Shown: piece after piece, positions 44,563 to 53,291 of the stretch
Layout: every line of letters starts with the position of its first letter
How positions within the stretch are numbered: the first letter of the stretch is position 1
Source of the DNA: Jiella endophytica
GTDB taxonomy: Bacteria > Pseudomonadota > Alphaproteobacteria > Rhizobiales > Rhizobiaceae
Length of the DNA stretch: 64,000 bases
Assembly (NCBI RefSeq): GCF_004519335.1
Contig: NZ_SOZD01000002.1
Coordinates: 496,001-560,000 of the forward strand
Reading direction: 5' to 3'
Position numbers and translations under genes: made by a program
Notes under the pieces: generated by a model
The model's input: only the letters and a program-made list of their open reading frames with translations
Told to the model about the DNA's origin: nothing
Databases searched by the model: none

Positions 44563-46203
44563 ATGACCGACACCGCCGACATCCCCTCGCTCAACGCCTT
44601 CCTGAACGCCGCCCTCAGGGAAGATCGGCTGGAAGGGGCGCATTATGCCGGGAGCGAATTGCGCTTCGCCGCGCCGGACGGCGCTGCCGTGGCGGTGCCG
44701 ATCGCTGCGCGCAGCAGGTTTCGCTGCCGCTTCGGCCTGCCGGTGACGATCGACGACGCAGCGGCGAGCGTCGAGGCGCTGCTCCGGCGGCTGACCGCAG
44801 CGGCCGATCCGGTGTTCGCCGGCCGCGTCCTCGACAGCCTCCGTTCGATCCGCGAGACCAGTGATGCCAGCGGCGATCCGGAGACATGGACCTTCACCGA
44901 GGCGGAGACGGCGCTGCGCTTCGGCCACGTCCTTCATCCCAATCCGCGCAGCCGCGACGGCATCTCGCCCGAGGAGACGGCGGCCTATGCACCGGAATCA
45001 GGCGGCCGCTTCGCGCTCGAATGGTTCGCGGCGGAACCGGGGGTGATGACGTCGGGCGGCATCGCGGCGGAAGGCTTTGCCCGGCTGGGCCACGCCGACG
45101 GGATCGAGCCGCCCACGGATCGGGCCCTGCTGCCGGTCCATCCGTTCCAGCTGTCGCGGCTGAAGAGCAATCGACGCTTTGCCGGGCTTTGCGAGAGCGG
45201 CGCGCTCGTGCCGCTTGGCAGAGGGCGCGAGGGCTGGAGTGCCACCGCCTCGATGCGGGCGGTCCACGCCTTCCATGCGCCGTTCATGCTGAAATTCTCG
45301 CTGAGCCTCCGCCTCACCAATTCGCTGCGACTGCTCTCGCCGCGCGAGGTGCTGCGCGGGCTCAACGTCAGCGATCTTCTGGCAAGCGAGGTTGGCGCCG
45401 AGATCGCTGCCGCCTTCCCCGCTCTGACGATCCTCTCAGAGCCGGGCTTTGCGGCCCTCCTCGACGAGGACGGCGGCCCCTTCGCCGAGACCATCGCCGT
45501 TCTCCGCGACAACCCGTTTCAGGACCCAGAACGCCCCGGCCCCGTCATCCTCGCTGCGCTATGCGAAACGCCGCGGGAGGGGATCTCGCCGCTCGGCCGG
45601 ATCGTCACGCGGCTGGCGGACGGCGACGACCCGGCACCCGTCGCGATGCAATGGTTCGCGGCCTTCCTCGAACACGCGATCCGGCCGGTGCTCGAGATGC
45701 GAGCGCGTTGGGGGCTGCTCTTCGGCTCGCACCAGCAGAACATGATGCTGACGCTGGAAAACGGCTGGCCGGCCGGCGTGGTGATCCGCGACTGCCAGGG
45801 GACGGGGCATCTGACGACCTTCCACGACAGGCTCGCGGCCTCGTGCCCATGGATTGGCGAGGGCGCGGAGAACATCGTCACTCCCGAAGCGGGCGACGGG
45901 CTCCTCACCTACTACGTCGTCGTCAATACGGTGATGAACACCCTCGCCACCCTCGTCCTCGACGGGCTCGCCGGCGAGCCAGCGCTGTTTGCCGTCTGGC
46001 GCCGCTTCCTCGAAGGCGCGGCCCGCGAGACACCGGGCGATCCGAGCTTCTACCGCCGGCTGATCGAGCGCCCCGGCCTGACCGCCAAGGCGAATTTCGC
46101 GACGTCGCTTTCCGGCATCAACGAGGCCGATGGCGGCTCGGACGGCCAGCTCGCGAGCTTCATCGAACTCGACAATCCTCTCGCCATGACGGAGGCCGCA
46201 TGA
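44563..46203 (+). CDS. iucA: NIS siderophore synthetase, IucA/IucC family (first)
   Basis: ATP-dependent NRPS-independent synthetase that joins citrate to an acyl-hydroxylysine-type amine. The 546-residue protein carries the family marks L-L-P-V-H-P-F-Q near 189, S-A-T-A-S-M-R-A-V near 227, F-S-L-S-L-R-L-T-N-S-L-R near 243-254, G-S-H-Q-Q-N-M near 390 and R-D-C-Q-G-T-G near 407. Its position, before an acetyltransferase and a second synthetase, is that of iucA in the aerobactin operon. The ATG at 44563 follows GAGGAAG. Its stop overlaps the next start by 4 bp. Confidence 0.88.
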   Translation: MTDTADIPSLNAFLNAALREDRLEGAHYAGSELRFAAPDGAAVAVPIAARSRFRCRFGLPVTIDDAAASVEALLRRLTAAADPVFAGRVLDSLRSIRETSDASGDPETWTFTEAETALRFGHVLHPNPRSRDGISPEETAAYAPESGGRFALEWFAAEPGVMTSGGIAAEGFARLGHADGIEPPTDRALLPVHPFQLSRLKSNRRFAGLCESGALVPLGRGREGWSATASMRAVHAFHAPFMLKFSLSLRLTNSLRLLSPREVLRGLNVSDLLASEVGAEIAAAFPALTILSEPGFAALLDEDGGPFAETIAVLRDNPFQDPERPGPVILAALCETPREGISPLGRIVTRLADGDDPAPVAMQWFAAFLEHAIRPVLEMRARWGLLFGSHQQNMMLTLENGWPAGVVIRDCQGTGHLTTFHDRLAASCPWIGEGAENIVTPEAGDGLLTYYVVVNTVMNTLATLVLDGLAGEPALFAVWRRFLEGAARETPGDPSFYRRLIERPGLTAKANFATSLSGINEADGGSDGQLASFIELDNPLAMTEAA

Positions 46204-47078
46204 CCCTCACCCATCCTCTTCCCGTCGCTGCCGGCGCGCCCGTCCACACGCTCTGGCAGGAGCTCGACCGGCGATTTGCCGAAACCGGCGAGGCGCGGCT
46301 GACAATCGCCCCGGCAAGGCTTGCGGAGAGCGGCATCGCCCTGCGGGATCTGCGCTGCGGCTATGGCGCCGGCGACAGCATCGTCATCGAGCGGTCGGGC
46401 TTCTACCAGTCTGCCGGGCTCTGGACGAACCATCCGCCGGCGGCGCGCCTCGCCACCGGCCTTCTGCCCGGTCCCGACGGGCGCGACCATCCGCGCCGTC
46501 CGCCGAAGCCGGCCGGCACCTTCTATGAGCGCTATGACCGGAAGGCCGAGGCCACCGTCAGCTTCGAGCTTCTCGATCTCAGGCGGCATCTCTCGCTCTT
46601 CCATCGCTGGCAGAACGACCCGCGCGTCGCCTTCTTCTGGGAGGAGGACAAGTCGGAAGAGGAGCTTGCCCACTACCTCTCGACCCGGTTGGAAAATCCG
46701 AGCGTCATGCCGGTGATCTCCTCCTTCGACGGCGAGCCGGCGGGCTATCTGGAATTCTACTGGGGACGCGAGGACCGGCTAGGCGCCTATTACGAATCCG
46801 ACCCGTGGGATCGCGGCTGGCACGGGCTGATCGGCGAGCGCAGGCATCTCGGCCGGAAGAAGACCGCCGCCTGGATCCGCTCGCTCAGCCACTACCTATT
46901 CCTAGACTGCCCGCTGACCGAGAAGCTCGTCGGCGAGCCCCGCGCCGACAACGTCAAGCTCCTGCGCTACAGCGAGGCGCATGCCTGGCGGAAGGTGCGG
47001 GAGTTCGATTTCCCCCACAAGCGCGCCGCGCTGATGCACTGCGACCGCGAAGAATTCTTCGCATCGGCAAGGTTCTGA
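46200..47078 (+). CDS. iucB: Hydroxylysine N-acetyltransferase (IucB-like GNAT)
   Basis: A 292-residue acetyltransferase. The GNAT domain is about 115-285, with F-H-R-W-Q-N-D-P-R-V near 139-148, P-A-G-Y-L-E-F-Y-W-G near 181-190, R-G-W-H-G-L-I-G near 204 and E-P-R-A-D-N-V-K-L near 244-252; these are the marks of IucB/RhbD-type enzymes that acetylate an N-hydroxylated amine. The N-terminal 110 residues, as in IucB (about 315 residues), set it apart from the shorter RhbD (about 196). The ATG at 46200 overlaps the previous stop (ATGA), so translation is coupled. The reaction probably yields N6-acetyl-N6-hydroxylysine. Confidence 0.85.
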   Translation: MTLTHPLPVAAGAPVHTLWQELDRRFAETGEARLTIAPARLAESGIALRDLRCGYGAGDSIVIERSGFYQSAGLWTNHPPAARLATGLLPGPDGRDHPRRPPKPAGTFYERYDRKAEATVSFELLDLRRHLSLFHRWQNDPRVAFFWEEDKSEEELAHYLSTRLENPSVMPVISSFDGEPAGYLEFYWGREDRLGAYYESDPWDRGWHGLIGERRHLGRKKTAAWIRSLSHYLFLDCPLTEKLVGEPRADNVKLLRYSEAHAWRKVREFDFPHKRAALMHCDREEFFASARF

Positions 47079-47080
47079 CC

Positions 47081-48820
47081 ATGGAAGAGCTCGTCACCGG
47101 CAAGCGCTTCGAGAGGGCGGGCCGCCGCTGGCTCGCCAAGGCGATCAGCGAACTCTCCTGGGAAGAGGTGCTGGCGCCTGAGGCAGGCCGGCTGCAGCTA
47201 GCGTCGGGCGTGACTTATGATTTCGAGGCGGTGGCGCGGATCTGGGGCAATCTCGACATCGAGCCGGAGAGCATCCGGCGAAACGGCAACGCCCCCTCGC
47301 CGCTGCAGTTCGTCATCGACGCGCGGGCCGAGCTCGGCATGTCTCCGGCGACCGAGGCGATGTTTCTCAAGGAGCTGAAGAACACGCTCCGCCAGGACTG
47401 CATCATCGACGCCCGCTTCGGCGAACTTGCGAGCGACGAGCTCTGGCAGTTTCCGACAGACGCGCTGCATGCCGCGCTGGAAGGCCATCCGAAGGCCGTC
47501 GCCAACAAGGGCCGGCTCGGCTGGGGTCTCGGCGATCATGCCCGCTACGCGCCGGAGAGCAGCGAGCCGATCCGTCTCGAATGGCTGGCCCTCGATCCGG
47601 CCCATGTCCGGCGGGGACGAGGCGAAGGCATCGATGAGACGGCGCTCCTCGATGCCGCGATCGGCACGGACGAGGCTCGCCGCCTGCGGCAGGCGGCAGG
47701 CCCGTCCGGCAACGTGCTGATGCCGGTGCATCCCTGGCAGTGGGACAATGTGCTGGCCCAGAGCCTCGTCGCCGATATCGCCGAGGGCCGGGCGCGCCAT
47801 CTCGGCAGCTTTGGCCGGCCCTTCGTCGCGAGCCCCAGCCTGCGGACGCTGACGCCGCAAGGCGGCGGCCCCTACGAGGTGAAGCTGGCGCTCGCCATCC
47901 TCAACACCTCGGCCTGGCGCGGCATGCCCGGCAAATACATCGAACAGGGAGCGGCGATCTCCAACTGGGTGGCGGCGGTGCTGTCGGCCGACCCGGTGAC
48001 GGCCGGAACGGTGATGGTGCAGCGCGAGGTGCTGGGCCTCTGGTGGCAGGATCCGATCCTCGCCCAGGCGCCAGAGGCCCCCTATCGCTGGCACGAAACG
48101 CTGGGGGCGATCTGGCGCGAGCAGGGCGAGGCAGTCTGCCCCGGCCGGCGCGTCGTCATGGCGGCGGCGCTGTTCCACGAGGGTGCCGACGGTCTGCCGC
48201 TGGCGGCGGCCATCGCCAGGCGCTCCGGGCTCCAAATCGACGCCTGGCTGAAGCGGCTCTTCGAGGTCAGCGTCGTGCCGCTCTGGCACATCCTTTGCCG
48301 CTACGGTCTCGGCTTCATCGCCCACGGCCAGAATATCAGCATCGTCTTCGAGGGCGACGTCCCGGTCGGGATCACGGTGAAGGATTTCCAGGGCGACCTC
48401 GACCTCGTCGACCGCGACTTTCCGGAAGCCGAAACCCTGCCAGAGGCAGCCCGCGCGATCCTGCCCCGCAAGCCGCCGGCCTATATCGTCCACAACATCC
48501 AAACGGCACATTTCGTCACCGTACTGCGGTTTCTCTCGGCTTCCCTCGCGAGGCGGGAGATCATCGAGGAGAACGCGTTCTATCGCATCCTCCGCGGCGC
48601 GCTCGTCGCCCATAAGCAAGCCCATCCGCAGCTTGCCGAGCGCTTCGCGCTGTTCGACCTCTTCCAGCCGAAGATGCCGCGCGTCGCCATCAACCGGGTG
48701 CGGTTCCAGATCGGCTACGAGGATTCGGCGACGCGACCCCTGCCGGCACGGGGAACCGACCTCGACAATCCGCTGGCGCCCGAACCGGAACGTCCAAGCC
48801 AAAGCGTCGCCGCCGAATAA
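47081..48820 (+). CDS. iucC: NIS siderophore synthetase, IucC-like (second)
   Basis: Adds the second hydroxamate arm to the citryl intermediate. The 579-residue length matches IucC (about 577). Motifs are K-G-R-L-G-W-G near 145, L-M-P-V-H-P-W-Q near 213, R-T-L-T-P near 255, V-K-L-A-L-A-I-L-N-T-S-A-W-R-G near 266-280, I-A-H-G-Q-N-I near 412 and K-D-F-Q-G-D-L-D-L near 430. The complete H-G-Q-N and K-D pair suggests an active enzyme. The ATG at 47081 lies two bases after the iucB-like stop codon. It is the last gene of the rightward arm and converges on lpxB with 36 bp between. Confidence 0.9.
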   Translation: MEELVTGKRFERAGRRWLAKAISELSWEEVLAPEAGRLQLASGVTYDFEAVARIWGNLDIEPESIRRNGNAPSPLQFVIDARAELGMSPATEAMFLKELKNTLRQDCIIDARFGELASDELWQFPTDALHAALEGHPKAVANKGRLGWGLGDHARYAPESSEPIRLEWLALDPAHVRRGRGEGIDETALLDAAIGTDEARRLRQAAGPSGNVLMPVHPWQWDNVLAQSLVADIAEGRARHLGSFGRPFVASPSLRTLTPQGGGPYEVKLALAILNTSAWRGMPGKYIEQGAAISNWVAAVLSADPVTAGTVMVQREVLGLWWQDPILAQAPEAPYRWHETLGAIWREQGEAVCPGRRVVMAAALFHEGADGLPLAAAIARRSGLQIDAWLKRLFEVSVVPLWHILCRYGLGFIAHGQNISIVFEGDVPVGITVKDFQGDLDLVDRDFPEAETLPEAARAILPRKPPAYIVHNIQTAHFVTVLRFLSASLARREIIEENAFYRILRGALVAHKQAHPQLAERFALFDLFQPKMPRVAINRVRFQIGYEDSATRPLPARGTDLDNPLAPEPERPSQSVAAE

Positions 48821-48856
48821 GGCGGTGACCGCCGTCCCGCCTCGAAGGTCCGTCAG

Positions 48857-50011
48857 CTATGCCCGTCTTTGGATCAGATCGAGCACGATCGAAGCCGCCG
48901 CCTCGCCAGGCGCCCTATCGATCGCCATCATCCTGCGGATCTCGTCGAATCCGGCGAGTTGCGCGTGGCGCTCCGGCGTGTCGGTGAGGAGCCTCGCCAT
49001 CCTGCGGGCGAGATGCTCCGGCCGGACGAATTCGTGGAAATGTTCAGGTACCAGCGGATGGCCGACGATGAAGTTCGGCATCGCCGCGGTCCAGGCCGTC
49101 ACGAGATGGCGGAAATAGTAGGCGACGGGGTCGAGCTTGTAGCCGAGCGCCATCGGAATGCCGGAGAGCGCAAGCTCCAGCGAAACCGTACCGGACGCGG
49201 CAAGCGCGGCATCCGCCTCGGCAAAGGCACGCCATTTCGCCTCGCCGCCGGTAACGATCTCCGCCTTCACCGGCCAGCTGGCCATCGCCGCCTCGATGCG
49301 CCCCTGGTGGCGCGCCAGCGTCGGCAGCACCGCCGTCACCCCCTGCAGGATCTCGCACAGCCGCGCCAGCGTCCGGCCGAAATCGCCGGCCAGACGGTCG
49401 ATCTCGCCGCGGCGAGAACCAGGCAGGATGACGAGCCGCGGCGGCGAGCCGGGTTTGCGCCCGGCCAGTGGGCGCGGATCGGCCATGATCGCCGCAAGCC
49501 CCGGCTCCTTCATCAGCGGATGGCCGACATAGGTCGCGGGCGGGCCGCCAAGACGCTGCATGACAGCCGGTTCGAAGGGCAGCGCGCAGATCGCGTGGTC
49601 GACATAGGCGCGCATCTTCGCCGCCCTGCCCTCGCGCCAGGCCCAGACCGTCGGCGGGATATAGTTGACGATCGGAATCTCGGGCAGCCGCGCCCGCACC
49701 ATCTTGGCGACGCGGTGCGAGAAGGTCGGGCTGTCGATGACGACCAGGGCGTCCGGCCTCGCGGCGACGATCGCATCGGCGGTCTGGCCGACACGGCGCA
49801 GGAGCTGCGGCAGGCGCATGAGGATCGCCGAGATCCCCATGATCGAGAGCTCATCGATATCGAAGAGCGAGGTCATGCCTTCCGCCTGCATCGCCTCGCC
49901 GGCGAGGCCGACGAGTTCGAGGTCGCCCGGATTGCGCCCCTTCAGCGCCCGGATGAGATCGGCGCCGATGGCGTCGCCCGAGGGTTCGCCGACGACGAAG
50001 GCGATCTTCAT
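48857..50011 (-). CDS. lpxB: Lipid-A-disaccharide synthase
   Basis: LpxB joins UDP-diacylglucosamine and lipid X into the lipid A disaccharide at the inner membrane. The 384-residue GT19 protein begins K-I-A-F-V-V-G-E-P-S-G-D-A-I-G-A and has V-N-Y-I-P-P-T-V-W-A-W-R near 117-128, Y-V-G-H-P-L near 161, L-P-G-S-R-R-G-E-I near 193 and S-G-T-V-S-L-E-L-A-L near 272-281. All are standard. Its start overlaps the lpxI stop by 4 bp. It is the last gene of the minus-strand lipid A block. Confidence 0.96.
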   Translation of the reverse strand: MKIAFVVGEPSGDAIGADLIRALKGRNPGDLELVGLAGEAMQAEGMTSLFDIDELSIMGISAILMRLPQLLRRVGQTADAIVAARPDALVVIDSPTFSHRVAKMVRARLPEIPIVNYIPPTVWAWREGRAAKMRAYVDHAICALPFEPAVMQRLGGPPATYVGHPLMKEPGLAAIMADPRPLAGRKPGSPPRLVILPGSRRGEIDRLAGDFGRTLARLCEILQGVTAVLPTLARHQGRIEAAMASWPVKAEIVTGGEAKWRAFAEADAALAASGTVSLELALSGIPMALGYKLDPVAYYFRHLVTAWTAAMPNFIVGHPLVPEHFHEFVRPEHLARRMARLLTDTPERHAQLAGFDEIRRMMAIDRAPGEAAASIVLDLIQRRA

Positions 50012-50910
50012 CGGCCGTCCTCCGCGGGCATGCCACCGGCATCCGCCGGAAGCGTCACGCCACCGGCCGGCAGGCCGACCACGGCGATGCGGGCTTCCCG
50101 CGAGGCTGCGACGAGCGCCTCGTAGTCGATGACGAGGCTCTTGCCGGCGCTGACGCCGATCGTGCCGATCCCGGCGCCTTCGGCTTCGAAGATGGTGGAG
50201 ACACCGATACTGGGTAGATCGAAGCGCTCGTCCTGGTCGGGCTTGACCGCCTTGACCAGCGCCAGCTTCTCGCCTCGCCCGAGCCGCCCGCGGGCGCGAA
50301 GATCGGCCACCCGATGCAGCATTTCGCGGGTGCCCTCGGCGGCTTCAAGCGCGATCACCCGCTCCTGCGAGGCGACCGCCGCCTGGCCGACATCGAGGCC
50401 GCCGAGCGTTCGCGCGGCGGCTAGGCCGAGTTCGAGCGCCCGTCTCTCGGCCGCGTCGGGCTCGCGCCCGGCGATCGGACCCTCAGGCGCCAACAGGCGA
50501 GGCTCGATGTCCTGCACGGCCATCGGCTCCAGCCCCTCCGCCTTCAGGAAATTCGCGACGCTGCGCAGCAACCGGTCATCGCCGCCGCGAACGATGCGGA
50601 AGGCCGTCGGCAACACGAACAGCGTCGCGAAACTCGGCAGGATGGAGCGGAAATCCGGTCGGCGGCTGACAGTGCCGCAGGTGACGACCCGGTCGACGTC
50701 GCTGCGCTTCAGGAAGCGAATGGCGTCGCCGGTGCGTCCCCAGGGGTAGTATCCCCCGGCAAAGCCTTCCCAGTCGTCCTCGATCGCGTCGGCAATCCGC
50801 ACGACGATCGGCGTGAAGCCATGGGCCCTTGCCGCCTCGGCGACGATCCGCGGCAACCGGCCGCCGCCCGCGATGAGGCCGAGCGGCTCGCCAGGAAAGC
50901 GCGGTTCCAT
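50008..50910 (-). CDS. lpxI: UDP-2,3-diacylglucosamine pyrophosphatase LpxI
   Basis: LpxI cleaves UDP-2,3-diacylglucosamine to lipid X and UMP, replacing LpxH in many alphaproteobacteria. The 300-residue protein matches the former DUF1009: L-G-L-I-A-G-G-G-R-L-P near 10-20, V-D-R-V-V-T-C-G-T-V-S-R-R-P-D-F near 74-89, R-G-G-D-D-R-L-L near 110 and the C-terminal F-D-L-P-S-I-G-V-S-T-I near 230. The ATG at 50910 is five bases past the lpxA stop codon. It is the LpxI type in the usual order lpxA-lpxI-lpxB. Confidence 0.94.
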   Translation of the reverse strand: MEPRFPGEPLGLIAGGGRLPRIVAEAARAHGFTPIVVRIADAIEDDWEGFAGGYYPWGRTGDAIRFLKRSDVDRVVTCGTVSRRPDFRSILPSFATLFVLPTAFRIVRGGDDRLLRSVANFLKAEGLEPMAVQDIEPRLLAPEGPIAGREPDAAERRALELGLAAARTLGGLDVGQAAVASQERVIALEAAEGTREMLHRVADLRARGRLGRGEKLALVKAVKPDQDERFDLPSIGVSTIFEAEGAGIGTIGVSAGKSLVIDYEALVAASREARIAVVGLPAGGVTLPADAGGMPAEDGR

Positions 50911-50915
50911 CGCCG

Positions 50916-51722
50916 TCAGGAAAGCTGCGAGTGACGCGGGAAACAGAGCGCGCGGTCGCCGCCGGATCGGATGAAGCCGAGGAGGTCCTGCACCAGCGGA
51001 TCCTCGGGGAACTCGCTCTGCACCTCGTCCATGTTCTCCTTGAAGGTCAGATCGTCGGAGAACAGCATGCGATAGGCCCGGCGGACGTTGCGGACCGCCT
51101 CGCGATTGAAGCCGGCGCGCTTCATGCCGATGATGTTGAGGCCGGAAAGATAGGCCCGGTTGCCGAGCACCATGCCGAAGGGGATGACGTCGCCTTCGAC
51201 TGCCGCGAGCCCGCCAACATAGGCGTGATGGCCGATGCGGGTGAACTGGTGGATGCCGCAACCGCCGGCGACGGTGGCATATTCGCCGACGGTGCAGTGG
51301 CCCGCCAGCATCACGTTGTTGATCAGCGTGACATTGCGCTCGATGACGCAGTCGTGGGCGACATGGGCACCGGTGAAGAAGGCGCAGTTGTCGCCGATCG
51401 TCGTCTCGGATCGCCCCTGCACGGTGCCTGCGTTCATCGTCACCTGCTCGCGGATCAGGCAGTTGTCGCCGATGACGAGGCGGGTGTCCTCACCGCGGTA
51501 TTTCAGGTGCTGCGGCGCATGGCCGAGCGAAGCGAAAGGCCAGATCTGCGCCCCGGCGCCGATGACGGTGTTGCCCCAGATGGCGACATGGGATCTGAGC
51601 CGGCTGCCGGCTCCCAGCCGCACCTGCGGCCCGATGTGGCAGAAGGGGCCGATCTCGCAGCCTTCGCCGATCTCGGCACCGGCCTCGATCACCGCCGACG
51701 GGTGAATTGTCGTCTCTGTCAT
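50916..51722 (-). CDS. lpxA: UDP-N-acetylglucosamine acyltransferase
   Basis: LpxA attaches the first hydroxyacyl chain to UDP-GlcNAc in lipid A synthesis. The 268-residue protein is a left-handed beta-helix of hexapeptide repeats (I-H-P-S-A-V-I-E-A-G-A-E-I-G). The catalytic His lies in T-G-A-H-V-A-H-D-C near 118-126. The C-terminal helical domain shows I-G-M-K-R-A-G-F near 195-202. The ATG at 51722 is two bases past the fabZ stop codon; an upstream GTG at 51728 would overlap it. Confidence 0.96.
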   Translation of the reverse strand: MTETTIHPSAVIEAGAEIGEGCEIGPFCHIGPQVRLGAGSRLRSHVAIWGNTVIGAGAQIWPFASLGHAPQHLKYRGEDTRLVIGDNCLIREQVTMNAGTVQGRSETTIGDNCAFFTGAHVAHDCVIERNVTLINNVMLAGHCTVGEYATVAGGCGIHQFTRIGHHAYVGGLAAVEGDVIPFGMVLGNRAYLSGLNIIGMKRAGFNREAVRNVRRAYRMLFSDDLTFKENMDEVQSEFPEDPLVQDLLGFIRSGGDRALCFPRHSQLS

Positions 51723-51724
51723 CG

Positions 51725-52192
51725 TCACTCGGCATCGTGCGAGACGAGCATGGCGCTCACCGTCGCTTCGGCGACCTTCAGGTCATCCACCTTGGCGAGG
51801 CATTCGAACTTCCAGATGTTCGCCCGCCGCTTGGTCTGCTTGACGTGGTATTCGAGCCGGTCCCCCGGGACCACCGGCTTGCGGAACTTGGCATTGTCGA
51901 TGGTCATGAAATAGACCAGCGAAGGCGCTTCGCCGCCCCGCGATAGCGCGCAGATCGCCCCGGCGGTCTGGGCCATGCCCTCGATGATGAGAACGCCGGG
52001 CATCACCGGCGCCGAGGGAAAGTGGCCGAGAAAATGCGGCTCGTTGACGGTGACGTTCTTGATGCCGATGGCGCTCCTGTCGCCGTCGATGTCGACGATG
52101 CGGTCGATCATCAGGAACGGATAGCGATGGGGCAGAAGCTCCATGATCCGGTTGATGTCAGCGCTCTCGAGCGTCGTCGTCTCGTCAGTCAT
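51725..52192 (-). CDS. fabZ: 3-hydroxyacyl-ACP dehydratase FabZ
   Basis: FabZ dehydrates 3-hydroxyacyl-ACP in fatty-acid elongation and so shares its substrate pool with LpxA and LpxD. The 155-residue hot-dog-fold protein has L-P-H-R-Y-P-F-L near 17-24, the catalytic His in P-H-F-L-G-H-F-P near 52-59 and the Glu in I-I-E-G-M-A-Q near 68-74. The ATG at 52192 is preferred because GAGGA lies nine bases upstream; an ATG three codons earlier abuts that sequence. It overlaps the lpxD 3' end by 8 bp. Confidence 0.96.
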   Translation of the reverse strand: MTDETTTLESADINRIMELLPHRYPFLMIDRIVDIDGDRSAIGIKNVTVNEPHFLGHFPSAPVMPGVLIIEGMAQTAGAICALSRGGEAPSLVYFMTIDNAKFRKPVVPGDRLEYHVKQTKRRANIWKFECLAKVDDLKVAEATVSAMLVSHDAE

Positions 52193-53246
52193 CCCGTCCA
52201 TTCCTCGGCGAGCGCCCCTTCTTGGCAAGTTCGATCAAGAACCGCGTTTCCCTGATCCATTCCCGCATCGGCCTGGCCGGGATCCCGCCCCAGCGCGACT
52301 TTGGCGGCATGTCGACGGCCACGGCGGAAGCCGCGGCGATCTGCGCACCGTCGCCGATGGTCACGTGGCCATTGATTCCGACCTGTCCGCCGATCATCAC
52401 GCCGTCGCCGATGGTGGTCGAGCCGGAGATGCCGACCTGGGCAACGATGACGCAATGCCAACCGACGGCGACGTTGTGCCCGATCTGCACCTGATTGTCG
52501 ATCTTGGTGCCCTCGCCGATGACGGTATCGCGGATGGCACCGCGGTCAATGGTGGAATTGGCGCCGATCTCGACGTCGTCCTGGATGATCACGCGGCCGA
52601 CCTGCACGACCTTTTCGAGACCGCCAGGCCCCGGCGCGTAGCCAAAGCCGTCCTGGCCGACCTTGACGCCGGGATGGAGGACGACGCGGTTGCCGAGGAG
52701 CGCGTTCGACAGGGACACGTGCGGGCCGATGCGGCAGTCGCGGCCGACCGTGCAGCCGGGGCCGATCACCGCGCCTGGAGCGACGATGGTGCCGCGGCCG
52801 ATCCTGGCACCGCGCCCGACCACCGCGAAGGCTTCGATGGTGACGCCCGGCTCGATATCCGCCGCCGGGTCAACCTCGGCGCGCGGCGAGACGCCTTCGA
52901 GGCCAGTGATCGAGGCCGGGACGAGAGCTTGCGGAAACAGCGACCGACCGACGGCCGCAAAGGCCGCCTGAACGTTTGCCGCGATGAGATGGGGCCGACC
53001 GGCCGGCAGCAGCGCCAGATGCTTCGGCGCGATCAAGATCAGACCGGCCCGGGTCGTGGACAGCTGGTCCGAATAGCGGGGACTGTCGAAGAAGGAGAGT
53101 TCCGACGGGCCGGCGCGGTCGAGCGGCCCGATGCCCGTCACTGCCGTCGCCGGATCCGTGCCCTCGCCGAGTTCAGCCCCGGTCAGCGAGGATATGCCGC
53201 CCGCATCAAGGCCCGCACCACGAGCGAAGAAGGACGTCTCGGACAT
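52185..53246 (-). CDS. lpxD: UDP-3-O-acylglucosamine N-acyltransferase
   Basis: LpxD adds the second hydroxyacyl chain in lipid A synthesis. The 353-residue trimer-forming protein has an N-terminal uridine-binding domain (about 1-110), then a left-handed beta-helix of hexapeptide repeats. Landmarks are G-Q-D-G-F-G-Y-A near 198, I-D-R-G near 235 and the catalytic His in Q-I-G-H-N-V-A near 253. The C-terminal helix ends [12 protein letters not shown]. The usual upstream skp/ompH gene is absent; a hairpin at 53255-53278 separates lpxD from bamA. Confidence 0.96.
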   Translation of the reverse strand: MSETSFFARGAGLDAGGISSLTGAELGEGTDPATAVTGIGPLDRAGPSELSFFDSPRYSDQLSTTRAGLILIAPKHLALLPAGRPHLIAANVQAAFAAVGRSLFPQALVPASITGLEGVSPRAEVDPAADIEPGVTIEAFAVVGRGARIGRGTIVAPGAVIGPGCTVGRDCRIGPHVSLSNALLGNRVVLHPGVKVGQDGFGYAPGPGGLEKVVQVGRVIIQDDVEIGANSTIDRGAIRDTVIGEGTKIDNQVQIGHNVAVGWHCVIVAQVGISGSTTIGDGVMIGGQVGINGHVTIGDGAQIAAASAVAVDMPPKSRWGGIPARPMREWIRETRFLIELAKKGRSPRNGRDD

Positions 53247-53291
53247 TGCGAACCGGCGGGGAAGCCTTCCTCCCCGCCCCTTTTGCTGGCG

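Noticed and set aside
44886-46199. Upstream extension of the iucB-like frame through the first synthetase gene
   Set aside because: This part lies in another frame of the iucA-like gene and has biased composition. The real start is the ATG at 46200 overlapping the previous stop codon.
48823-48835. Short palindrome GGCGGTGACCGCC between iucC and lpxB as a bidirectional terminator
   Set aside because: The stem is only about six pairs and no T-tract follows on either strand.
53255-53278. 8-bp stem (GGCGGGGA/TCCCCGCC) between bamA and lpxD as a bamA terminator
   Set aside because: The T-run (TTTT) lies on the plus-strand side, which is the wrong side for the minus-strand genes. It is kept only as an intercistronic hairpin.
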